Positions 10,241-17,108 of a DNA stretch of 64,000 bases are shown here, one piece after another. The notes under the pieces were generated by a model. The model was not told where the DNA came from and did no database searches. It saw only the letters and a list, made by a program, of their open reading frames with translations. A program made the translations under genes and the position numbers. Within the stretch, counting starts at the first letter, position 1; each line of letters begins with the position of its first letter. Source of the DNA: Saccharibacillus sp. CPCC 101409 (GTDB lineage: Bacteria; Bacillota; Bacilli; Paenibacillales; Paenibacillaceae); NCBI RefSeq assembly GCF_030518235.1, contig NZ_JAULSA010000003.1, forward strand, positions 496,001-560,000. The letters run 5' to 3'.

Positions 10241-11575
10241 ATGGTTAAACAATGGGCGGCGGCCAACCGGAGCGAGATGCGGATCATCCGCGGAATGGTT
10301 CTGCCGCTGATGTTCACGCAACTGATCCAGATTTTTTTTCAATTTGCCGATCAGGCGATTGTGGGCAGGCTGGGCGTGGAGGAGTTCGCGGCGATCGGCG
10401 TGGCTTCTTCGTTTATTTTTCTGATTACGGGAACGCTGGGGATGCTGTGCGGCGCGTTCAATATTATCGGCGGAAAATGTCTGGGCGAGGGCGATACGGA
10501 AGGGTTCGGCCGCGCGTTCAACACCTCGATGAGCCTGAGCCTGGTGCTCGGCGCCTTGTTCGAAGGACTGATCCTGCTCGGCGGCCGGCCGCTGCTCAAA
10601 GGCGTATACGGACTCGGACCGGATGTGCTGAACCCGGCGTGCGAATATTTGTACATGGGCGGTTTGACGATCGGCATCAACATGATCCTGTTCAACTTCT
10701 CGGCTTATTTCAAAAATACCGGCCGGGCGCGCGTGCTCGTGTACAGCCTGGCTTCCGCCAGCGTCGTCAACGTGTTTATGGACTATGCGCTCGTATACGG
10801 CAAATTCGGTTTTCCGGAATGGGGCGTCGCAGGGGCGGCGGCCGGTTCGGTGATCGGTTATCTGACCAGCATCGCGATCAGTATCGCTTTGTTTCGCAAA
10901 CGCCGGCTGTTTCGCTTCTCGTTCGGACTGCCGCGGCAGATGTCGGCCCGGCTGTTTCGGCTCTACGTTCCGCTGGCGCTCCAGGACCTGGTGGAATATA
11001 CGCTGTTTGCGATTGCGCTGAGCGCGTTCGTGGCGAGACTGGACGTCAAGCTGCTGGCCGCCTATACGATCACAGTCACGCTGCTGGAGCTGTTTATGAT
11101 TCCGATGTACGGGTTCTCCGGCGCGTGCCTGACCCTGTCGGCCCAGGAGCACGGCAGGTCGGGCGGCGGAGGCAGGCGGTACGCTCTTCTTTCCTGCTTG
11201 ATGATGCTGGGGTGCCTGCTGCCGCTGGCCGTAGTGATGAACGCGTTCTCGCTTCCGCTGGCCGGCTGGATTACCGACAAAGAAGCGATTGCGGGGATCG
11301 TGCACGATGTGCTGCCGGTCGCGCTGGTCGTCGGCGTGTTCAATGGCGTGCAGATGGTGCTGCGCTCGACGCTTCAGGCGGTGGATCTTGAGAAATGGGT
11401 GCTGTGGGTTTCGGCCGGCATCTACGGATTGTCGCTGGTCGCGATCTACGCGGCAATCGATCGCTTCGGGTTGACCGGACTGTATATCGGACTCGGCTTC
11501 TGCTACGCGCTGCTCGGCTGCTCTTATGCGGCAAAGCTTCGTTTTACCTTCAAAAAGACAGTCGTCCCGGGATAA
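10241..11575 (+). CDS. MATE-family multidrug efflux transporter
   Basis: Polytopic exporter (444 residues, about 12 membrane segments) of the MATE family, which uses a Na+ or H+ gradient to expel cationic compounds. The N-terminal half shows LPLMFTQLIQIFFQFADQAI and GRLGVEEFAAIGVASS, typical of the first two MATE helices; the two halves are related internally. The ATG at 10241 is chosen because GAAAGGGAGAACGATC precedes it. An in-frame ATG-like start 31 codons upstream lacks a ribosome site and would overlap the likely promoter. It appears monocistronic, since a terminator candidate overlaps its stop. Substrates cannot be inferred. Confidence 0.85.
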   Translation: MVKQWAAANRSEMRIIRGMVLPLMFTQLIQIFFQFADQAIVGRLGVEEFAAIGVASSFIFLITGTLGMLCGAFNIIGGKCLGEGDTEGFGRAFNTSMSLSLVLGALFEGLILLGGRPLLKGVYGLGPDVLNPACEYLYMGGLTIGINMILFNFSAYFKNTGRARVLVYSLASASVVNVFMDYALVYGKFGFPEWGVAGAAAGSVIGYLTSIAISIALFRKRRLFRFSFGLPRQMSARLFRLYVPLALQDLVEYTLFAIALSAFVARLDVKLLAAYTITVTLLELFMIPMYGFSGACLTLSAQEHGRSGGGGRRYALLSCLMMLGCLLPLAVVMNAFSLPLAGWITDKEAIAGIVHDVLPVALVVGVFNGVQMVLRSTLQAVDLEKWVLWVSAGIYGLSLVAIYAAIDRFGLTGLYIGLGFCYALLGCSYAAKLRFTFKKTVVPG

Positions 11576-11602
11576 GCCAATTTCCCGCCGGACGGCTTTT
11601 TT
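11563..11602 (+). terminator. Probable terminator overlapping the MATE stop codon
   Basis: CGTCCCGGG pairs with CCCGCCGGACG (two-base bulge) across a 12-base loop and is followed by GCTTTTTT. It starts within the last codons of the MATE gene. Confidence 0.5.
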
Positions 11603-11613
11603 GCGTTCTGCCC

Positions 11614-11651
11614 GCTTTCTTTATGCTTTCTTTAGATTTGCTTTCTACACT
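11614..11651 (+). promoter_or_regulatory. Promoter with direct-repeat box upstream of the ABC/two-component operon
   Basis: GCTTTCTTTA occurs twice (11614-11623 and 11625-11634), 11 bases apart and so on one helix face; a third partial copy GCTTTC is at 11640. A -10-like TACACT lies at 11646-11651. Direct repeats one helical turn apart just upstream of a weak promoter are the usual layout for OmpR-family response regulators. One is encoded four genes downstream, so autoregulation is likely. Confidence 0.5.
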
Positions 11652-11704
11652 GGACATATCCGGAAAAGGAAACGACGGAAAGCGAAAGAGAGGCGAACGA
11701 TAAG

Positions 11705-12484
11705 ATGGAAAAAGAACAAGGAACAAACGGAAGCGTTCCGGCCGCTCCCGAGGCGGGGCGTCCGCTGGTGGAGATCGGCGGCGTCACGAAGAAAGTGCGG
11801 CGCAGAGCGCTGCTGAACAATGTATCTTTTACGATAGGGCACGGCGAGATCTGCGGGCTGCTCGGTCCCAACGGAGCGGGCAAAACGACGCTGATCCGCG
11901 TCATGACCGGCCTGATCCGGCCGAGTGCCGGAGACGTGACGATCGGCGGGCACAGCGTGGCGAAGGAGCGGGAATCGGCTGTGCTGCACGTCGGCGCGAT
12001 TGTGGAATCCCCGATCTTTTTCCCTTATATGACGGGGCGCGACAATCTGTACAATCTGGCGCTGCTGCATCCGGATCTTGAGAACCGGCAGGCCCGGCGG
12101 CAGCGCGTGCGCGAAGTGCTGGAGATCGTGCGGATGGACAAGCGCGCGGACGAAAAGGTCAAAACGTATTCGCTCGGCATGAAGCAGCGGCTCGGCATCG
12201 CGCAGGCGCTGCTCGGAGATCCCGAGCTGCTGATTCTCGACGAGCCGGCCAACGGCCTCGATCCGATGGGCATCCGCGAGCTGCGCGAGCTGATTCTCCG
12301 CCTCAAGAACGAACTGGGCAAAACGGTGCTCGTCTCCAGCCATCTGCTGGACGAGCTCCAGAAGATCTGCGACCGCATCGTCGTGATCCGCGAAGGCGAG
12401 CGGGTGTTCGAAGGCAGCCGGGAAGCGATGATCGGCGGGCGCGAAAGTCTGGAAGAAGCTTTCGTGGAGATGATGGAGCGATGA
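11705..12484 (+). CDS. ABC transporter ATP-binding protein, BcrA/LanF type
   Basis: Cytoplasmic ATPase (259 residues) that would power the two permeases encoded next. Visible motifs are Walker A GPNGAGKT (about residue 59), the Q-loop region VGAIVESPIFFPYMTG, the signature YSLGMKQR, Walker B LLILDEPANGLDP and the switch His in VSSHLLDE. The GAIVESPxFxPxxTG segment and the short C-terminus resemble bacitracin-resistance (BcrA) and lantibiotic-immunity (LanF) ATPases. The ribosome site is GAGAGGCG. It is the first gene of a tight operon: its stop overlaps the next start by 4 bases, and a response regulator and kinase follow. Export of, or protection from, a membrane-active peptide is inferred from family and context. 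Confidence 0.85.
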   Translation: MEKEQGTNGSVPAAPEAGRPLVEIGGVTKKVRRRALLNNVSFTIGHGEICGLLGPNGAGKTTLIRVMTGLIRPSAGDVTIGGHSVAKERESAVLHVGAIVESPIFFPYMTGRDNLYNLALLHPDLENRQARRQRVREVLEIVRMDKRADEKVKTYSLGMKQRLGIAQALLGDPELLILDEPANGLDPMGIRELRELILRLKNELGKTVLVSSHLLDELQKICDRIVVIREGERVFEGSREAMIGGRESLEEAFVEMMER

Positions 12485-13374
12485 GCGGCGCGAACGAAAA
12501 AAAACGGCCGAAGCGCGGAAAAGCGGCGGCCGGTAGCGGAGTCGGCTTCCGGCGGCTGGTCGCGGCGGAATGGCACCGGCTGTGGAAAAGCGGCGCGGTC
12601 CGCCTGATGGCGCTGTCCGCGCCGCTGCTGGCGCTGGTGTCGGCCAAGTATCTGCTGTCGCAGAACGCCGTGCTCGATCCGACACTTCCGGAATATGCGA
12701 CGGCGGGCAATGTGCCGGTGCTGGCGCTGTCCGAAATGCTGATTACCGCATTCAGCGGGATGATGCTCGTGCTGGCCGGGCTTTCGGTGACGGAAGAGTA
12801 CCGGGGCGGACGGCTGCGCATGAGCATGCTGCGCGCCGCGCCGCTGACCCGGACGATGGCGGCCAAGTGGACGGTATGTCTGACGTTTATGCTGATCCAG
12901 CTCGGTCTGTATCTGCTGTGCACGCTGGCGGCGGGCCGGATGTTTTTTCCGAACCCGGAGACGTACCCGCTGTTCTTCGACGCGGGCGATGTCACGTACG
13001 CCGGCGGACTGCTGTACGATCTGAAATATTACGGCCTGGCCGCGCTCGTGCTGGCCGCGATGCTGACCGTGCTGCTGTGGATCGCGGCGGTCGGCCGTTC
13101 GTCCACGGTAACGCTGGGCGTGGGCATCGGCTTTCTGCTGCTGTCCTACGCGCTGCCGACGGTGCTGACGTACTTTCGGCCGCTGCTTGACCCGGACACG
13201 TTTATCCGCATTCATTTTCTGTCGCTGCTGATGATCGAGTGGGAAGGCATCGCGGCGATGCTGGGGAAGCGCTACGACGTGCTGGTCTGGAATCTGGGCG
13301 TGATCGCCGGTTACGGATCGCTGTTCGGGCTGCTGACGTTCGGCGTATGGAAAAGGAGGGACAATTTTGAGTAA
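12481..13374 (+). CDS. ABC-2-type permease subunit 1 (LanE/BcrB-like)
   Basis: Membrane subunit (297 residues) with a Lys/Arg-rich cytoplasmic N-terminus of about 20 residues and about six membrane helices. The cytoplasmic turn EYRGGRLRMSMLRAAPLTR is typical of ABC-2 permeases in peptide-resistance transporters. The start overlaps the ATPase stop (ATGA), and the 3' end overlaps the second permease by 8 bases. It is assumed to form a channel with the second permease and the upstream ATPase. No peptidase domain is present, so it is not a processing exporter. Substrate not determined. Confidence 0.75.
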   Translation: MSGANEKKRPKRGKAAAGSGVGFRRLVAAEWHRLWKSGAVRLMALSAPLLALVSAKYLLSQNAVLDPTLPEYATAGNVPVLALSEMLITAFSGMMLVLAGLSVTEEYRGGRLRMSMLRAAPLTRTMAAKWTVCLTFMLIQLGLYLLCTLAAGRMFFPNPETYPLFFDAGDVTYAGGLLYDLKYYGLAALVLAAMLTVLLWIAAVGRSSTVTLGVGIGFLLLSYALPTVLTYFRPLLDPDTFIRIHFLSLLMIEWEGIAAMLGKRYDVLVWNLGVIAGYGSLFGLLTFGVWKRRDNFE

Positions 13375-14188
13375 TCGCGAAGGAGCGGCGGGAAGAATGA
13401 AGACGAATGTGAGTATGGGCAGTTTGCTCAAAAGCGAAGGTCAGCGGGTGTTCAAGCGAAAACGAACCGGGTTCGTCGCGGCCGTCTATCTGATCTTCGT
13501 GCTGCTGGACTGTATATTCCTGACGATGACGAATACGAGCTTCTACGATCCGGGGCGCAGCGTGCCGCTGGATTCGCTCAATGCGGCGCCTTTTCTGCTG
13601 CGGGAACTGGCGCTGCTGATGAACTTTGTCGTCATCCCGATGCTGGCGGCGGACAGTTTCGGCGGAGACGTCTCCTCGGGCGCGCTGCGTCTGGTGCTGA
13701 TCCGTCCGGCTTCCCGAAGCCGGTTGTTTCTGGCGAAGTGGCTGGTGCAGGGCATGCTGGTCGGGACGTTGACACTGCTGACCTGGGGGATCGGGACGGC
13801 GTTCGGCCGGATCGCGATGCCGCATGCCGATCGAACGACGCTGATGGGCGCGGGCACGGTCGGAAGCGGCGGGGCGCTGCTGTTCACGCTCGGCTTCTAC
13901 GCGGTCGCGTTCTGCATTTTTCTGGCGCTGATCGGGGTCGGCGGAATCGTGGCGAGAATCGTGCCCAATCCCGTGCTGGCTTATATCGGCATCCTGGGCG
14001 TCGTCGTGGGCGGCATCTATGTGTCGGACCGGCTGGCTTTTCTGCTGTCGGTGTCCGATTCGATCTTCCATTTCCTCGGAGGGGACGGCGGAAGCGACGT
14101 TTCGCTCGGCTGGATTGTCTGCGCGCTGCTGGCCGGCTGCGTTATAATAGGGACGTTGAGCTGGAGACGCAGAGAGTGGACGCAGTAA
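13367..14188 (+). CDS. ABC-2-type permease subunit 2 (LanG-like)
   Basis: Second membrane subunit (273 residues, about six helices). The segment DSFGGDVSSGALRLVLIRP is the ABC-2 family hallmark, and FLAKWLVQG after it starts the third helix. The start is TTG at 13367, supported by AAAGGAGGG six bases upstream inside the preceding gene; an ATG at 13397 is the alternative and lacks a ribosome site. The two permeases share little sequence, as is usual for LanE/LanG pairs. A response regulator gene follows after 31 bases. Confidence 0.75.
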   Translation: MSNREGAAGRMKTNVSMGSLLKSEGQRVFKRKRTGFVAAVYLIFVLLDCIFLTMTNTSFYDPGRSVPLDSLNAAPFLLRELALLMNFVVIPMLAADSFGGDVSSGALRLVLIRPASRSRLFLAKWLVQGMLVGTLTLLTWGIGTAFGRIAMPHADRTTLMGAGTVGSGGALLFTLGFYAVAFCIFLALIGVGGIVARIVPNPVLAYIGILGVVVGGIYVSDRLAFLLSVSDSIFHFLGGDGGSDVSLGWIVCALLAGCVIIGTLSWRRREWTQ

Positions 14189-14219
14189 CGCGAATCGGGC
14201 GAAAAAGGAGGCGCGGCCC

Positions 14220-14900
14220 ATGGCCGATACAGTGCTGCTGGTGGACGACGAGCGGGATATTGTGGCGTTTATGCGCGATGCGCTGGAAGACGAAGGTTAC
14301 GAGGTGCTGTGCGCGTACAGCGGCGAGGAAGCGCTGGCGCTGCTACCCCGCAAGCCGGGGCTGGTCGTGCTCGACGTGATGATGCCCGGCATGGACGGAT
14401 ACGAGCTGTGCGAGAGAATCCGCGAGAGCGCGGTGTGCCCCATCCTGTTCGTCAGCGCCCGCCGGACCGAAGAAGACCGGGTGCGCGGGCTGCTGGCGGG
14501 CGGGGACGACTATCTGGTCAAGCCGTTCGGCCTGCGCGAGTTCAAGACCCGGATCTACGCGCATCTGCGCCGGGAAAAAAGGGATCGCGCGGCGGCGGAC
14601 CGCTATCTGCGCTTCGGCAGCCTGTCGATCGACGCGCAGGGGCGGGAATTGACGGCCGGCGGCGTGCCGGTTGCGCTCACGGCGCGGGAGTTCGATATCC
14701 TGCTGCTGCTGGCGCTGCATCCGTCGCGGGTGCTGGGCCGGGAAGATATTTACGAGCGGATCTGGGGCCTGGAAGCGGACGGCGATTCGGCGACGGTCAC
14801 GGAGCATATCAAAAAGATCCGGGCGAAGCTGAACGCGGCCGATCCGTCGCTGAACGCGATCGAGACCGTATGGGGAGTCGGATACAAATGGCGGATTTGA
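14220..14900 (+). CDS. OmpR-family response regulator
   Basis: DNA-binding response regulator (226 residues). The receiver domain (1-115) has the acidic pair D9/D10, phospho-acceptor D52 in LDVMMPG, S79 and K101 in LVKPFG. A winged-helix OmpR/PhoB domain follows (about 128-225), ending with the usual VWGVGYKW. An AAAAAGGAGG site precedes the ATG. It overlaps the kinase gene by 13 bases and is the fourth gene of the ABC operon, so it probably controls that operon. The direct repeats at 11614-11634 are the natural target. The cognate kinase is the next gene. Confidence 0.9.
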   Translation: MADTVLLVDDERDIVAFMRDALEDEGYEVLCAYSGEEALALLPRKPGLVVLDVMMPGMDGYELCERIRESAVCPILFVSARRTEEDRVRGLLAGGDDYLVKPFGLREFKTRIYAHLRREKRDRAAADRYLRFGSLSIDAQGRELTAGGVPVALTAREFDILLLLALHPSRVLGREDIYERIWGLEADGDSATVTEHIKKIRAKLNAADPSLNAIETVWGVGYKWRI

Positions 14901-16768
14901 AGCGGGGTGGGGAAAGCGGGGAACAAGTCCGGGGAAGCGATGGAAAAGCAGCCGGTCCGGACGGGCCGGACGGCGCGCGGCCGGAAGAAAGCGGCGAAAA
15001 GATCCCGGCGGCGGGGATATTGGGCCGCCGGGCCGGAAAGCCGCCGAGGGAACGCGCGCTCAAAGCGCTGATCGGGCGGTCGTTTCACCGCACGCTGCTG
15101 CTGAGCGCGCTGGCCGCGCTGCTGACCTGGGCGCTCGCGCTGACGGCGTTCTATCTCTGGGGCTCGCTGCGGCCCGCGAACTATTACGAGAGCCGGATTC
15201 CGCAGATCGCCGAACGGGTGCGGCGGCTGGACGATCCGCTTTCGCCGGTTTCGCGCGGCGCAGTGGAAGACATGATCCCGCTCGAAGGGATGGGGTATCA
15301 GATTATCGACTCGTCGGGACGGACGGTCTACGGCTCGTTCGAAGCGTCCGGAGACGCCGAAGTGCGGGACGCGGCCGATCTTCTGCGCCGGCTGAATACG
15401 CATGTCTCTTCGGACGGCTTCTATATCCGGTACGAGCCGCTGACCGGACCGGACGGGAGCTTCGCCGGCGCGCTGGCGCTGCGCTACAAGCTGACGGTGG
15501 CTTCCGCCAATCCGGCGTTCGGCCTGGTCATCGGACTGGGCGGCCTATTGATGGCGGCCGCTCCGTTCGGCTATCTGTATCTGTTCACGTATCTGGAAGG
15601 ACGCCGCCTCAGCCGCAGGCTGGAAGAACCGTTCGACCGGCTGATCGCGGCCGCCGAGCAGATCCGCGAGCACGATCTGGACTTCTCGCTCGAGAGCGGC
15701 GGCACCGGCGTGCGCGAGCTGAACCAGCTGCTGGCGGCGTTCGAGCAGATGCGCGAAGCGCTGCAAGAATCGCTGCGGCGCGAATGGGAACTGGAGCGCG
15801 AGCGCCGCGATCTGACGGCGGCGGTCGCCCACGATCTGGGCACGCCGCTCAGCGTGATCCTCGGCCACGCCGAGGTCATGCTGGAGGACGCCGGCCGGCG
15901 TCCGGAGCGGGCGGAACGCTACGCCGCGACGATCCTGGGCGCGGCGCGGCGGTGTATCCGGCTGACGGAGGACCTGTCCGAAGCCGCGCGGGTGGAGCGT
16001 CCGGACTTCACGCTGAGTCCGGAGCCGGTCGATCTTGAAGCGGCCGTCCGCGCCAAAGGGCGGGAGTACGCTTTTCTGTGCCGCCAGCGCGGCGTGACCT
16101 TCGCGCTGGAAGCGCGCGATCTGCGGGCCGAGCGCGAGCGCGGCCCGCTGCGGCTCGACCAGCACCGGATCAACCGGGTGCTGGACAACCTGGTGAGCAA
16201 CGCCCTCCGCTACGCGCCGGAGGGCGGCAGCGTCGCGCTTTCGCTTCGAATCCGGCCGGGCGAGGCCGAATTCGAAGTGCGCGACAGCGGCCCCGGCTTC
16301 GCGGAGGCCGGGGGAGGCCGCATCTTCGAGAAGTTCTATCGCGAAGATGCGGCAAGAGCCGCCGGCGACTTCGTCCGCGGCGCGGGTTCTGCCGGACGCG
16401 GCGCTTCCGGCAGCGGCAATGCGCCCGGCTCCGGCTCCGCTGGCAGCGGGAGCCTCGCCGGGGGACCGGGCGCGGCCTCGGGGTCCGCCCCGCCCGCCGC
16501 CGCTGCGGCTGGCGCAATCCCCGCCGGCGGCGCGTCCGACGGCGCCGTCTCCAAGAGCGGCGGCCCGGCCCCCGGAGAGCCGCCGGCCTCCGCTCCCGCC
16601 GGAGCGCCGCTCCCCTACAGCTCCGGCGACCGCAGCCGGAGCGGGCACTCCGGCCTCGGGCTGTTTATCGCCCGGACCATCGTGAACCGGCACGGCGGCG
16701 GCATCGCCGCGCGCAATCTGCCCGAAGGCGGCGCCTGCCTGCGCTTCACCGTGGCGGAGCTGGACTGA
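14888..16768 (+). CDS. Sensor histidine kinase with a large low-complexity insertion in the ATP lid
   Basis: Membrane histidine kinase (626 residues). A charged, probably disordered N-terminus (1-65) precedes TM1 (about 69-92), an extracytoplasmic loop of about 115 residues, TM2 (209-235) and a HAMP linker. The dimerisation domain has H315 in AVAHDLGTP, like the NisK/SpaK and bacitracin-type kinases. The ATPase domain has the N box (NRVLDNLVSNALRYAPEGG), the G1 box DSGPGF, the F box IFEKFYRED (479-487) and the G2 box GHSGLGL (586-592). The F-to-G2 distance is usually about ten residues; here 98 Ala/Gly/Ser/Pro-rich residues (488-585) intervene. The frame is intact and all catalytic motifs are present. 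The ATG at 14888 overlaps the regulator gene; a TTG at 14897 is a possible alternative start. Confidence 0.85.
   Translation: MADLKRGGESGEQVRGSDGKAAGPDGPDGARPEESGEKIPAAGILGRRAGKPPRERALKALIGRSFHRTLLLSALAALLTWALALTAFYLWGSLRPANYYESRIPQIAERVRRLDDPLSPVSRGAVEDMIPLEGMGYQIIDSSGRTVYGSFEASGDAEVRDAADLLRRLNTHVSSDGFYIRYEPLTGPDGSFAGALALRYKLTVASANPAFGLVIGLGGLLMAAAPFGYLYLFTYLEGRRLSRRLEEPFDRLIAAAEQIREHDLDFSLESGGTGVRELNQLLAAFEQMREALQESLRREWELERERRDLTAAVAHDLGTPLSVILGHAEVMLEDAGRRPERAERYAATILGAARRCIRLTEDLSEAARVERPDFTLSPEPVDLEAAVRAKGREYAFLCRQRGVTFALEARDLRAERERGPLRLDQHRINRVLDNLVSNALRYAPEGGSVALSLRIRPGEAEFEVRDSGPGFAEAGGGRIFEKFYREDAARAAGDFVRGAGSAGRGASGSGNAPGSGSAGSGSLAGGPGAASGSAPPAAAAAGAIPAGGASDGAVSKSGGPAPGEPPASAPAGAPLPYSSGDRSRSGHSGLGLFIARTIVNRHGGGIAARNLPEGGACLRFTVAELD
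16349..16642 (+). other. Low-complexity in-frame insertion within the kinase ATP lid
   Basis: These 294 bases encode 98 residues dominated by Ala, Gly, Ser and Pro. They lie exactly between the F box and the G2 box of the histidine kinase. The base composition is more GC-rich than the flanking kinase code. Confidence 0.8.
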
Positions 16769-16787
16769 GCTCCGCCGGCGGCATAAA

Positions 16788-16966
16788 GCTCCAAAATCCA
16801 TTTTATTCGTCGTCGGTTCGCTGCACCGGGAAAATAAAATGCAAATCTCCATTTTATTTTCCGGTTCCGCTCTTTTCCCGCCCATTTGTACAAAATAAAA
16901 TGGATTCTCGCACTTGATTCGCCCGAAACGGCCCGCGGATCGAAGATAAAGTGGATTTTTGCATTT
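16788..16966. repeat. Intergenic palindromic repeat family A, four units
   Basis: Four related 20-30 base units lie at about 16788-16808 (reverse), 16828-16863, 16891-16912 and 16943-16966. Aligned in one direction they read AAAATAAAATGGA, a short variable stretch, then TTTGCA and an A/T-rich end complementary to the start. The second unit is the most complete: a 13-bp perfect stem GGAAAATAAAATG and its complement around an 8-base loop. They lie between the convergent kinase and ltaS genes. Confidence 0.7.
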
Positions 16967-16976
16967 CGGCACACAA

Positions 16977-17014
16977 AAGGCCGGAGGCTTCCCCATCGGG
17001 AAACTTCCGGCCTT
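16977..17014 (-). terminator. Terminator downstream of ltaS
   Basis: AAGGCCGGAGGCTTCCC pairs with GGGAAACTTCCGGCCTT around a 4-base loop (one mismatch, one G-U). The minus strand continues into TTTTGTG, so it suits ltaS; the plus strand runs into CTTCTTCC and is weaker for the kinase operon. Confidence 0.65.
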
Positions 17015-17031
17015 CTTCCGGCTTCAATCTT

Positions 17032-17108
17032 GCTCCGAACTCGCTCCGAACCTGCTTCGAACTCGCTTCGAATTCGCTTCGAACCTGCTCTGAACTCGCT
17101 TCGAACCT
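17032..17108. repeat. Seven tandem copies of an 11-bp repeat abutting the ltaS stop codon
   Basis: The units are variants of GCTTCGAACTC with no indels (7 x 11 = 77 bases). The last copy runs into the ltaS stop codon (17107-17109). An 11-bp period matches one helical turn, and 11 is not a codon multiple. Confidence 0.85.

Noticed and set aside
15545..16996. Minus-strand frame opposite the kinase, proposed at first as an explanation for the low-complexity region
   Set aside because: It has no ribosome site and spans the family A repeats; the kinase frame explains the region.
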